Shown here: piece after piece, positions 1 through 8,682 of the stretch | Numbering within the stretch: position 1 is the first letter of the stretch | Layout of the letters: each line of letters begins with the position of its first letter | NCBI RefSeq assembly: GCF_016906535.1 | Contig: NC_057373.1 | Span: 3,658,001-3,722,000 of the forward strand | Origin: Rhizoctonia solani | Taxonomy: Eukaryota > Basidiomycota > Agaricomycetes > Cantharellales > Ceratobasidiaceae | Direction of reading: 5' to 3' | DNA length: 64,000 nt | The notes under the pieces: model-generated | What the model was told of the DNA's origin: nothing | Databases searched by the model: none | Seen by the model: the letters and a program-made list of their open reading frames with translations, nothing else | Program-made: the position numbers and the translations under genes

Positions 1-5
1 TAGCT

Positions 6-1964
6 ATGGGTGCTGTCCTTAGCCAAAGACACACTGATGGCTACCTACACCCTATTGCCTTCCTATCCAAGAGCTTTGATGATGCCCAGACCAACTATGA
101 CACACATGACAAGGAGTTACTAGCCATCATTACTTCCCTGGAACATTGGAGACTTTTCCTGGAAGGCACAACTGAGCCCATCACAGTCTACACTGATCAC
201 AAAAACCTGGAATACTGGAAGACAGCTCACACCTTCAACAGGCAACATGCAAGGTGGTACCAAATCCTGGCACCCTTCAACTTCAACATTGTCTACAGAC
301 CTGGAAAGATGTCTGAAAAGCCTGATGCCCTATCAAGAAGACCTGATCACTTAGACATTCCCAACAAGGAACAGATAATGATTGATCCTAAACACTTCCT
401 GGTAATGAAGGCAGAGGTAACAACAGACATTATTTCTCAGATCAGAGAGGCTCAGGATGAAGACAAGTCAATTCAAACACTGATTGCCACTGTCAAACAC
501 AAGGAAGAACTTCCTCCTAGTGTAGCAAAACAATTTACTAAATACCAATGGAAAGAAGAACTCCTATGGTATGAGGAAAGAATCTTTGTACCAGACAGCA
601 AGGCTATCAGACTTGAACTCCTAGAACAGTACCATGACTCCCCCATTGCTGGCCACCAAGGGCAAGCACGTACTTTGGAACTCCTGTCAAGAGATTACTA
701 TTGGCCAGGAATGAAAGCCCAAGTAAACAGATATGTGGAATCATGTGAAAACTGTCAAAGGAGTAAAGGCCACAAACATACAGTCCCCATAAGACCACTA
801 CCTATTCCAAGCAGGCCCTGGGAGGATATTGCCTATGACATGACAGTCAAACTTCCACTATCCAATGGATATGACAGTATTCTAGTGGTAATAGACCGCT
901 TCTCAAAGCAGGCCCATTTCATTCCTTGCATAGAAAAAACCAATGCTAAGGAAACGGCTGAAATCTTTATCAAGGAAGTATGGAAACTGCATGGTACCCC
1001 TAGGACAACAATCTCAGATAGAGGCAGAGTATTCAACAATGAATTCCAAAGGGCCTTATATGAGAAATTGGGAATAAAACCTCTATACTCTACTGCTTAT
1101 CACCCTGAGACAGATGGCCTGGCAGAAAGAACAAACCAATGGTTAGAGGGATTCTTGTGCAGCTACTGCAACTATGCACAAGATGATTGGGCAAAGTGGC
1201 TACCTATAGCTGAGTTCTGTCACAACAATCAAGTCAACTCTACAACTGGCAAATCAGCCTTTGAGACAGTGTATGGAATGCACCCAAAATGGAATATTGC
1301 ACCTACCACCTCCAATGTACCACATGCAGAAGACATGACCAAACAGATGGAACTAATCTGGGATGCAGTCAAGGCCTCCATGGAGTTCCACAAAGCAAAG
1401 GAAAAGGCACCCAGACAGGAATACAAAGTAGGAGATAAAGTGTGGCTAATGACCACCAACATCCAAACAAAGAGACCTGCAAAGAAGCTGGACAACAAAA
1501 AAGCTGGACCCTTCACTATTGCTGAAAAGATCTCATCCTATGCTTACAGACTAGACCTTCCTAACACCATAAAAATCCACAATGTCTTCCATCTCAACCT
1601 CCTGGCTCCCTTCAAAGAGGACACTGACTTCCACAGAAGACAAGTGAAACCTCCCCCCATCATAACAGAGGAAGGAGAAGAGGAGTATGAAGTGGAAAAG
1701 ATTGTGGCATGGAGACAGGACAAAGAAGGGCTGAGATATCAGGTCAGATGGAAAGGATATGATGAGCTAGAGGATACCATGGAGAGGGCTGAAAAGATTG
1801 CCCAACTGCCTGAGATCATGGAGAGATTCAAAAAGGAGTTCCCTAATGGGCCTCTACCTCCTGAAATCAAAACCCCAGGAAAGAAAAAGAAGACAATAAA
1901 GGGGAAATCTGCTTATATGAGTGTGTCTCACTCTAACAGATATGCACCTCTTCAAGTCCCCTAA
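6..1964 (+). CDS. pol: Ty3/Gypsy Pol C-terminal part: RNase H, integrase, chromodomain
   Basis: This is the open 3' portion of a Gypsy polyprotein that makes and integrates cDNA. RNase H occupies about residues 1-115 ([10 protein letters not shown] near 62-71, ending in the PDALSRR signature). The integrase zinc finger is H210, H217, C247, C250. The catalytic core is D278, D338, E374, with 35 residues between the last two. A GPF/Y-like region near 500-535 (GPFTIAEKISSYAYRLDLP) precedes a chromodomain at about 558-612. The chromodomain has the VRWKGY core, but the usual WEP that follows is replaced by TME, so binding to modified histone may be weakened. The frame is uninterrupted to the stop at 1962-1964. 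The start is cut by the window edge, so the first Met is not a real initiator. Confidence 0.93.
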   Translation: MGAVLSQRHTDGYLHPIAFLSKSFDDAQTNYDTHDKELLAIITSLEHWRLFLEGTTEPITVYTDHKNLEYWKTAHTFNRQHARWYQILAPFNFNIVYRPGKMSEKPDALSRRPDHLDIPNKEQIMIDPKHFLVMKAEVTTDIISQIREAQDEDKSIQTLIATVKHKEELPPSVAKQFTKYQWKEELLWYEERIFVPDSKAIRLELLEQYHDSPIAGHQGQARTLELLSRDYYWPGMKAQVNRYVESCENCQRSKGHKHTVPIRPLPIPSRPWEDIAYDMTVKLPLSNGYDSILVVIDRFSKQAHFIPCIEKTNAKETAEIFIKEVWKLHGTPRTTISDRGRVFNNEFQRALYEKLGIKPLYSTAYHPETDGLAERTNQWLEGFLCSYCNYAQDDWAKWLPIAEFCHNNQVNSTTGKSAFETVYGMHPKWNIAPTTSNVPHAEDMTKQMELIWDAVKASMEFHKAKEKAPRQEYKVGDKVWLMTTNIQTKRPAKKLDNKKAGPFTIAEKISSYAYRLDLPNTIKIHNVFHLNLLAPFKEDTDFHRRQVKPPPIITEEGEEEYEVEKIVAWRQDKEGLRYQVRWKGYDELEDTMERAEKIAQLPEIMERFKKEFPNGPLPPEIKTPGKKKKTIKGKSAYMSVSHSNRYAPLQVP

Positions 1965-1986
1965 AGAGGCGCAAAAGGGGGGGCAA
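1944..1986 (+). other. Stem-loop and polypurine tract upstream of 3' LTR of element I
   Basis: CCTCTT (1947-1952) pairs with AAGAGG (1964-1969) around an 11-nt loop ending in GTCCCCTA. The pol stop codon lies at the loop/stem border. The purine run from 1973 to 1983 followed by CAA abuts the LTR and is the expected plus-strand primer. Confidence 0.6.
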
Positions 1987-2445
1987 TGTCATGAGCCACA
2001 CCCCTATTGTGCCCTCTATTCACATACCAGGGCACTCATGGTACACACTACGGCCACCGGAAACACGCATATACTCGCACTTATGCACTCAGAACCCCCA
2101 GGTTCCCACATATAAGAGACTTATGGTCAACATGGCTGGACTTAGTGATATTCTCTAAGTCCAGGTCACATGACCTTCCCCCCTCCAGTCCTTTATCAAA
2201 TACTATACTAAACTACTACGGATTTGAGGTGGGGGGGGGATGACATAATCTCTTCTATAATAATATAATATTCAGACCTTGCCTGCAGGCTCCCTTAACA
2301 TTGGCCTGCAGCTAGGGGGGCAGGGGGAGTGCAACGTCCCCCAGCAACTTATATTATTAATATATCACTGTGCATCATATATACTCTATATATCTTTGAC
2401 AGTGTATATATATGGTAATAACCCCTCCAGATATGGGTTATGACA
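1987..2445 (+). repeat. 3' LTR of element I (R1 family, U3 type b)
   Basis: The LTR begins TGTCATGAGC and ends GGGTTATGACA. It shares its 3' two thirds with the LTRs at 29461-29897, 32098-32564 and 60493-60906. Its 5' third (U3) matches only 32098-32564. A TCACATGA site (2166-2173), a TATA-like tataag near 2111 and long G runs are present. Confidence 0.9.
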
Positions 2446-2819
2446 GTATCTAAGTAATCAAGTGATTGCTGGGCTTAAGGCCCTTGTACAGTGTGTGGAT
2501 GTGAAAAGAGGTAATTAAGCAGGACAGTACCATGGTTGATTGCCCTCCTTATGTGTTCAAGAGAGGCTGTACTATTTACAATAATGTATCAAATAAGAAG
2601 CCTTCTCCATCAGCAGCCTTACTCATACATATGTGTCACCTATGATGTCATCAAGGTGGAGGTGCCTAAATAGCTTAGTGAGCAAGGGGGGGATGTGGCA
2701 AGGAGCTTAGGTTGTGACATAAGCACCAAAGTCACATGATTGAAAAAGTACTCTGTTTCCTTTTGTTTAACTTTGAGAAAATAGGAATAAATTCTGTTGT
2801 ATGGTATGTGTCTACAACA
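2446..2819 (+). repeat. Partial 5' LTR, A family (cut by element I)
   Basis: It aligns with the 3' parts of the LTRs at 4559-5134 and 7165-7752 and shares the end TGTCTACAACA. The missing 5' part should lie left of the window, on the other side of element I. A TCACATGA site is at 2732-2739. Confidence 0.8.
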
Positions 2820-3133
2820 CCTTACAAGGACCATAGGTTCCCCAGTGGAACTGCAGGCAAATTGCCTTGCTAAAAGCCAATGATGACCAATAGGCAGTAG
2901 AGAAAATAGTGGTACATTGCAGCAAGGGCAGTAACACAGTATTTTAGATGATGTGGCAAATTGGAGATTGCACATGGAAAACATAGTGCATGGTAAGGCA
3001 CTTAGAAGCACTCAAGCAATACTTCAAAGCTACCAGGGCCAAACAAGCTGGGGCATTACCATAGGCAGAATGGGGAGACACACCCTACAATGAGCTTAGC
3101 AATAGTGGATCTGAAACCCTGGAGGGTGCAAGC

Positions 3134-4378
3134 TTGCACATATTCAAGGAAGAGAAAACTAAGCTTAAACACAACAGTCTGAGGCTGCCAACAGTCTTTA
3201 TTACAGTACTACCAGAGATACAAGCACTACAACATACAAAATGCCACATAATTGACATTGGCAACCTAGTTGAGACCACAACCAAAAATACAACAACACA
3301 CCAGTGTATCAGCAGGAGCAGTACAACCAAGTTGACCCTGGGCTACTACAACTGCTCAACACTGTTGTGCAGAGTAGCCTCAAAACTGTGCAAGCCCCAA
3401 ACCCTCCAGGACACCAAAGGAGCCAGCAAGGAGGTTTGGGGCTGCACCCAAGATACCAACACCATTACCCACACATTGAAAGAGGGCAGCTGGATCTGTA
3501 CAAAAGTATTATTGGCATCAGTACCCTCAAAACAGCTGATTCCAGTATGGGTGAATGTTAGACTCACAACTCATGCACAAGAAGATGCTTTAAACAGAGA
3601 GGTGCTCATCCTAGTACTAGGTCACACAGTAGATCATCCATACATAGCACTTCAACCAAGAAATGCCACAGCAGGTCAACTGCCAGGGGAAGAAGCCACT
3701 CTCCCCAAGCAGAACAAAGGTAAGCACCAGGGAAGAAAGCAAGTACATAACAGGTATTTGCTCAATGCTAGGCCCATACTGGTACCCAAGCCACTACCCC
3801 TACAAGCTCTAGGAGTGCCAGCTGATCCAGCTCCCACAACCTTACCAGATTCAACCAAGAGAGTGCCACAGAATCTGCCACTCCAACCAGCACTGGAGGC
3901 AAGCCAGAGGGGTGCAATTGGGCTGTGGATCAACAACCTGTTGGCAAAGGTGAAACAAGTAGTCCAATCAGTCAAGAATGTGATATCAGTAGCCAAGACC
4001 CTCAACAAATGTGCCAAGATAACTTACCAGTGTGTTGTGGACAGTGAATGGGGCATAATGGAAGATATGTCTAGGATTGCACAACAGGCACTAAGGATAG
4101 AGGACAAGCCAAGGATTGGCAATGCAAACTACCCACAAGAGCTACTGCAACAAGCCTGCCCAATTCCCCTACACATGCTAGAGTCCACAGAGAGGGCCAT
4201 CAATGACCTCATACTGGGGATCAAGGGGCACTGGTTGACAATCTGGGGGAATCAGGCAACTTTGAGACACTACATGCTATCACAGCTCCCAAATCCAGCA
4301 TTGTGGAAGACAAGGCCAAAGCAAACAATGGAAGCAACAATGGGCCCAAGCCATTCTCAACAGAACAAGAAAATCTAG
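3134..4378 (+). CDS. Unrecognised 414-codon open frame inside the A element
   Basis: This long open frame fills most of the internal region. It has no ATG at its left end (the first codon is TTG), so its true start is unknown and it may be an exon or a decayed gag-like frame. I see no CCHC knuckle, protease, RT or integrase motif. The middle is rich in Pro, Gln and Thr. A lysine/valine-rich stretch near residues 265-300 could be helical. The frame is open for more than 1.2 kb in a region otherwise full of stops, which argues that it coded recently. I do not assign a function. Confidence 0.4.
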   Translation: MHIFKEEKTKLKHNSLRLPTVFITVLPEIQALQHTKCHIIDIGNLVETTTKNTTTHQCISRSSTTKLTLGYYNCSTLLCRVASKLCKPQTLQDTKGASKEVWGCTQDTNTITHTLKEGSWICTKVLLASVPSKQLIPVWVNVRLTTHAQEDALNREVLILVLGHTVDHPYIALQPRNATAGQLPGEEATLPKQNKGKHQGRKQVHNRYLLNARPILVPKPLPLQALGVPADPAPTTLPDSTKRVPQNLPLQPALEASQRGAIGLWINNLLAKVKQVVQSVKNVISVAKTLNKCAKITYQCVVDSEWGIMEDMSRIAQQALRIEDKPRIGNANYPQELLQQACPIPLHMLESTERAINDLILGIKGHWLTIWGNQATLRHYMLSQLPNPALWKTRPKQTMEATMGPSHSQQNKKI

Positions 4379-4558
4379 ACATTAGGGATGCAACCAACCA
4401 TGTTGCTAAGTGGACAACTCTTGGACCCAATGTTGAGGTATGTGATACCAGAAGGGGACTCAAGACCCTTGAGCCAGAACAGCTTTGTGTCTTGCCATGC
4501 AAGCTCAAGCTCAAGCAATCAGCTACACACAGAAGAACTGAATGAGGCAAGAGGAAAG

Positions 4559-5134
4559 TGTCCTAGACTTGGTCTGGGACATCAAGTGGGTCTGGTGCTT
4601 GCAGCCATGTAAATACAAGAGTAAAGAAGAACTACTTAAGGCAGCAACAAGTAAATAGTCTACAGGGTCAATCAACTATACTACAACAAACCCAACACTT
4701 AAGGCAATGGCAAGCTATCTAAGTACAACAGTGACCCTGCTTAAGGCAGTGTGGAAGCATCTACTTAGTAGTGCTGAGGTATGAGGCCCTTGTAAAATGT
4801 GAAGGTGCAACAAGAGGTAATTGATCTGGGGATTACCATGGTCAATTACCCTGCTTATAGATTCTAATGAGGCTATACTATCTACAAATAGATATGCAAT
4901 ACCATAACCAATAAGAAGCCTACTCCATCAGCAGCCTTCATGCATACATGTTACCTATAATGTCATGAGGTGGAGGTGGCTATATAGCTTAGTAAGCAGA
5001 GAAGGGCATGTGGCAAGATGCTTAGTGTGTAGAATAAGCAACAAAGTCACATGATCAAGAAGATAGCCTGTTTGTCTTGTTTTAAATTCAAGAAAATGGG
5101 AACAAATTCTCTGGTATCAGATGTGTCTACAACA
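4559..5134 (+). repeat. 3' LTR, A family
   Basis: It starts TGTCCTAGAC and ends TGTCTACAACA. It aligns over its full length with the solo LTR at 7165-7752. The flanks gaaag/gaaaa resemble an imperfect TSD, but the left one is also the end of a polypurine tract. A TCACATGA site is at 5047-5054. Confidence 0.8.
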
Positions 5135-5151
5135 GAAAAGGGAAGAGAAGG

Positions 5152-5195
5152 TGTCCTGGACACAATCAAACAGACCAATACAAGTCATTGCATAC
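5152..5195 (+). repeat. Interrupted 5' fragment of the small element seen at 17319
   Basis: The first 44 bases, plus six more at 5772-5777 beyond the solo LTR, match the start of the 173-bp element at 17319-17491 (both begin TGTCCTGGACA and run to TGGCCC). A purine-rich run precedes it. The copy was split by the B solo LTR and then cut off by the minus-strand B element at 5778. Confidence 0.55.
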
Positions 5196-5766
5196 TGTTG
5201 CACCCTTACCAATTACACCACTGAGCTTGCTGGATTTTTCTGATATTTCTACTATTTTTTACAAACTCTCTATCTTTCCTTTTTAAATAACATGACCTTG
5301 GCACTTACTAAGCCAAGATCCTGCACCAAGACCTGCCAAGGTGCCATGCCAAGAGCACCTAGATAACAAAGATGCTTCTGTGCAGTCTGCAGCACAATTC
5401 TTATCTCACATTTCTACTTCCTTTCCCACTATTATCTATTTGTGAACAGTTGATCTCTTGTATGTATATACAGCAGGGAAATTGCTTGGAGACACCAAGT
5501 CAATTTTACCTTGTCTACCTTCACAGACAGGTCTTCAGAGATATCAACAGTAGGTTGGGTCCCTAAGACCCTTCACTCACCAGTAGATACAGTAGCATAG
5601 TAGTTCACTGGCCTTAGGCCCTCCATTGTTGTAGTTAGATACTCCCACACCACCTTAAGCAGGCTCCCCAGTAGTATAGCCTTAGAATAGTTGGTCCAGT
5701 GTAGTAGTACAGCCTCAAGCACCCACCCCATCAGTGTGCAACCAACCTTACAGTTAGCTTGCAACA
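5196..5766 (+). repeat. Degenerate solo LTR, B family
   Basis: It follows the B LTR consensus from TGTTGCACCC to TTGCAACA with heavy divergence. It keeps the CAGCAGGGAAATTGCTTGG and TTTTACCTTGTC landmarks. It is flanked by a perfect 5-bp TSD, catac (5191-5195 and 5767-5771), so it is a solo LTR left by LTR-LTR recombination. Confidence 0.85.
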
Positions 5767-5777
5767 CATACTGGCCC

Positions 5778-5820
5778 TGTTGTACTCCACTGTAAGGTGG
5801 GTACTTGCTAGTGGTGGGTG
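5778..5820 (-). repeat. Terminal piece of the minus-strand B LTR, left of element II
   Basis: The reverse complement is the last 43 bp of a B LTR (ends GTACAACA). The remainder is at 12673-13189. Together they make 560 bp, the normal B LTR length. Confidence 0.85.
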
Positions 5821-6381
5821 TGTTATAACCCTATAACATATACCACTGAATTTGCACAATTTTTCTCTTATTTTTAGTATTTTTTACGGACTTGATATCT
5901 ATCTTTTTTCAATCACGTGATCTCGGCGCTTATTATGCCAAGATGCCGCGCCAAGATGCCGTGCCAAGGGCGCTTAGGAGAAATCCACGCTTCTGCACAG
6001 CCTGCAGCACTCTTCTTATTTCATTTTATGTTCTTCCTTTCTCATGCACACAGACCTGTAGATAGTGCCCCTTTGCATATATATACAGCAGGAAAAGTTG
6101 CTTGGAGACCCCAAGTCAATTTTACCTTGTCTCTTACTCATTAGAGAAGGTAGCCAGCCAGCTAAGTAGCCGGCCCCCAGTAGTCTAGACGCTCACATCC
6201 TTTATCACACTTACCACACCTCCCAGGCCTAAGGCCCTGTTGTCAGTAGTTAGTAGCAGGTTGCCTTATGCAACATTAGTATAGCCTAGTTAGAGTAGAT
6301 TACGCAAGTCTTGCTTGTAGTAGTACAGCCGTAAGCGCCCACTCCCACCAGCATGTACCCACCTTACAGTGGTGTATGACA
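5821..6381 (+). repeat. 5' LTR of element II (B family)
   Basis: It runs TGTTATAACC to TATGACA (the 3' copy ends TACAACA). It contains a TCACGTGA palindrome (5913-5920), a TATATATA box (6078-6085), a CTTGG/CCAAG hairpin (6101-6115) and the putative self-primer (6112-6125). Confidence 0.95.
6112..6125 (+). promoter_or_regulatory. Putative self-primer at the 5' end of element II RNA
   Basis: CAAGTCAATTTTAC begins 34 bp after the start of the TATA box, where transcription should begin. It is a perfect 14-nt reverse complement of 6384-6397, just beyond the 5' LTR. This is the geometry of Tf1-type self-primed reverse transcription. Confidence 0.7.
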
Positions 6382-6383
6382 TT

Positions 6384-6397
6384 GTAAAATTGACTTG
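6384..6397 (+). other. Primer-binding site of element II (self-priming type)
   Basis: GTAAAATTGACTTG starts after a 2-nt spacer from the LTR end. It does not start with TGG as a tRNA-primed site would. It pairs perfectly with the LTR segment 6112-6125. Confidence 0.7.
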
Positions 6398-6902
6398 TGT
6401 AGGCTTTGATCAACAACAAGAAGACTCCCAGTACTAGCACAAGGGAAATAACTGTGATTGGGGCCACTTTGCAGAGTATAGTAATCAAAAAATCCCCACC
6501 CCCACATAGTACCAAATTGCTATAAGGCTGACAAGTTCTGATTGCCTGCATACCACATGTTTTGCTGGAACACAGCAGATAGCAACCCTAGACAGCTGAT
6601 TCACCCGCTTGCTAAAAACCCGCTCATATCACAATTGCCAGATCTGCTGATTTGTTGTAGGGATAGTCCAATGCTAGGTGTCTGACACAAGGGTTTAGCA
6701 TTCACACTCTGCACAAAAACCGCTCATAAGTCCTGTATCAGGCACATCTACCCCCACACGCCATATCACTATTCCATCCACGCGCTGTGGTGTCCCACAT
6801 CCCTACTCCTGTCCCTCCAGCCATGCTAGCCAATGTTCCATTCCTACCCATTCCCAACCACCCTCTTGCAGCACATCTCCTGCTCCGCAAGACTTGCCAA
6901 GG
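6398..6902 (+). other. Non-coding leader of element II with a motif shared by families B, E and G
   Basis: No gene is visible. Positions 6606-6686 (from GCTTGCTAAAAACC through TATCAC and CTGATTTGTTGTAG to GCTAGGTGTCTGA) recur with substitutions in the leaders of F (28406-28486), E (20822-20906) and G (29335-29412). Confidence 0.55.
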
Positions 6903-8682
6903 ATGGAACCAGAGCCGTCCCTTGCCACTCTCCTCAAGGCTGTCACAGCCCTCACAGCCACATTTGGGTCCCTACAGGACCAAATCAGAATCCAGGGCCA
7001 ACAGCTTGTCAAGCTTAAAGCCATATGCAAGGAGACCACCAACCTTATTGGTGACAAGGACCAAGGAGCCCCCCAGGCCCAGCCTGGCCCATTGATTGGG
7101 CCTGTCACTCCCCCAACCCACAAGGGGGGAGAAGCCCACACTCCAGGCATGGTTAGGCCTGGACTGTCCTAGATGTCTGTTAGGATGTCAAGGGATTGGT
7201 GCTTGTGGCCATGGGTTACTGTAAGAGAAAGTTGCTTAGGGCAACAAAAGGCCTATCTACAGTGACAAGCAGCTATCCTACAACAACAGGACTGCTTATG
7301 GCAGTGGCAAGTTATTTAAGTACAGCAACAAGACCGCTTAAGGCAGTGTAGAACAATCTAAGTGGCTAGCTAAGTATTGACTGGGGTGTAAGGCCCTTGT
7401 ACACTGAGTGGATGCAACAAGAGGTAATCAACCTGGGTGTTACCATGGTCAGTTGGCCTCCTTATATATTCTATAGATCTACTAAATACAAATACAATAT
7501 CCAATACCTAATCCAATAAGAACCCTGCTCTGCAGTTGGTCTTACTCATGCATATGTGTCACTGATGTGTCATGATGATGTCATAGGAGGAGGTGGCTAT
7601 GTATGCTGATTAAGCGCGGATGGGGATGTGGCTTGGCGCTTAGCATATGATATAAGCGCCAAAGTCACATGACTGAAAATGTAGTCCAATCTACTTCATT
7701 TAAAATTGAGAAAATGGGAATTAATTCCCTGGTATTGAGTGTGTCTACAACATGGACTCAAGGCCCCATTCTGTCCCTCAAGAGGGACAGGCTTTGATTC
7801 AGAAGAAGAGGAACCCAGGAGGATCCCCAAAAAAGAGCCTTGCAGCACACCTAGGAGTCTTAGCTCCCTCACCCCCTTTGACGCAGGGTCCAGCATGAAG
7901 CAACCCAAAATGGAGCTCCCAGATCCTTACAAGGGCAACACTAGGGGACGCAAGGCAACCCATGGCTAGACTGCATGCTGCTGTGGGTAGCCCTCCACCA
8001 GGATCAGTTTGACAAAGAAGAGCAGATGGTTGTATGGATACTGTACCATATGACAGATAAGGCTGCTGACTGGGTGCTCCCCATCATTGGGACCATCATC
8101 AAGGGCAAAGGAAGTCCCCCAACCACCATTCCAGCCTTAATGGCCAAATTCAAAGAAGCCTTTGCCAACCCAGATGCCAAGAGGGCGGCCGCCAGAAAAA
8201 TTGCTGCGCTGACTCAGACAACTACCATGTCTGAGTACATCACCAAGTTCTGCAACCTTATTGTGGAATTAGACTGGAACAAGGAGGCGTACATTGCCCA
8301 GTTCACGTGAAGCCTTCACTGGAAGGTCAAGGAACTCCTGTCCACCAAGGACAACATCCCCAACAAGCTTGAGGCCATCTTTGCAGCTTCAATTAAAATT
8401 GACAACACTTGTTGGGAAAACAAGGAGAACTGGCCCAAAAAGCAACTGGCTAAGTCCCCAGCTACGGTAGCCACCACCTCCACAACCACCACTCAACAGG
8501 TCTGCCTATCAGAGGATCCTAATTACGTTACCCTGGAGGAATGGGACTGCTGCCACGCATCAGGCCTCTGCATCAAATGCAGCCAAAAAGGACATGGCAT
8601 CAAACAATGTCCAAACAGCTGGAAAGCCACCATTAAGGAGGTTGCCAAAGTGGCTGAGGAAGAAGGTTTGGGAAAAAACTAA
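6903..8682 (+). pseudogene. gag: Gag of element II, split by a solo LTR
   Basis: The ATG at 6903 begins a protein matching Gag of element F (38547-39728). It contains an N-terminal coiled coil, an acidic linker, the capsid-like region and a CCHC knuckle (CIKCSQKGHGIKQC) near 8570-8612. It is broken three ways: an A-family solo LTR with TSD at 7165-7757, a 1-nt deletion near 7961 where F reads an extra base, and a TGA at 8308-8310. The frame then stays open to the TAA at 8680-8682. The last codons form A AAA AAC TAA, a candidate -1 frameshift site into pol. Confidence 0.88.
7165..7752 (+). repeat. Solo LTR, A family, inserted in gag of element II
   Basis: It runs TGTCCTAGAT to TGTCTACAACA and is bounded by the perfect TSD tggac (7160-7164 and 7753-7757). 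Ignoring the LTR and one TSD copy restores alignment to the intact gag at 38805-38830. A TCACATGA site is at 7665-7672. Confidence 0.95.

Larger units (their letters stand above)
1..2445 (+). mobile_element. Element I: 3' part of an R1-family Ty3/Gypsy chromovirus
   Basis: The window opens inside pol of an LTR retrotransposon. Pol, a polypurine tract and a 459-bp 3' LTR follow in the expected order. The 5' part is outside the window. The sequence directly after the LTR continues an A-family LTR (compare 2446-2819 with 4750-5134), so element I inserted into that LTR. The predicted TSD is gtatc (2446-2450), but the left copy cannot be seen. Confidence 0.9.
2446..5134 (+). mobile_element. Old A-family LTR element with an unrecognised internal region
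   Basis: A truncated 5' LTR (2446-2819), an internal region of about 1.74 kb and a 3' LTR (4559-5134) lie in the same orientation. A purine-rich tract (about 4544-4558) precedes the 3' LTR. No RT, integrase or gag signature is visible, so the element looks non-autonomous. The two LTRs differ at many positions and the insertion is old. It remains possible that the two LTRs come from different insertions. Confidence 0.6.

Noticed and set aside
607..1516. Minus-strand ORFs opposite pol of element I and similar ORFs opposite other gag/pol genes
   Set aside because: They are antisense shadows with no domain and no start context.
2820..2840. Self-priming site in the A element
   Set aside because: Only about 8 nt match the LTR, and no TATA box lies at the right distance.
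4554..5139. TSD gaaag/gaaaa proving that 4559-5134 is a solo LTR
   Set aside because: The left copy is also the end of a polypurine tract and the match is imperfect. A 3' LTR of a full element explains it equally well.
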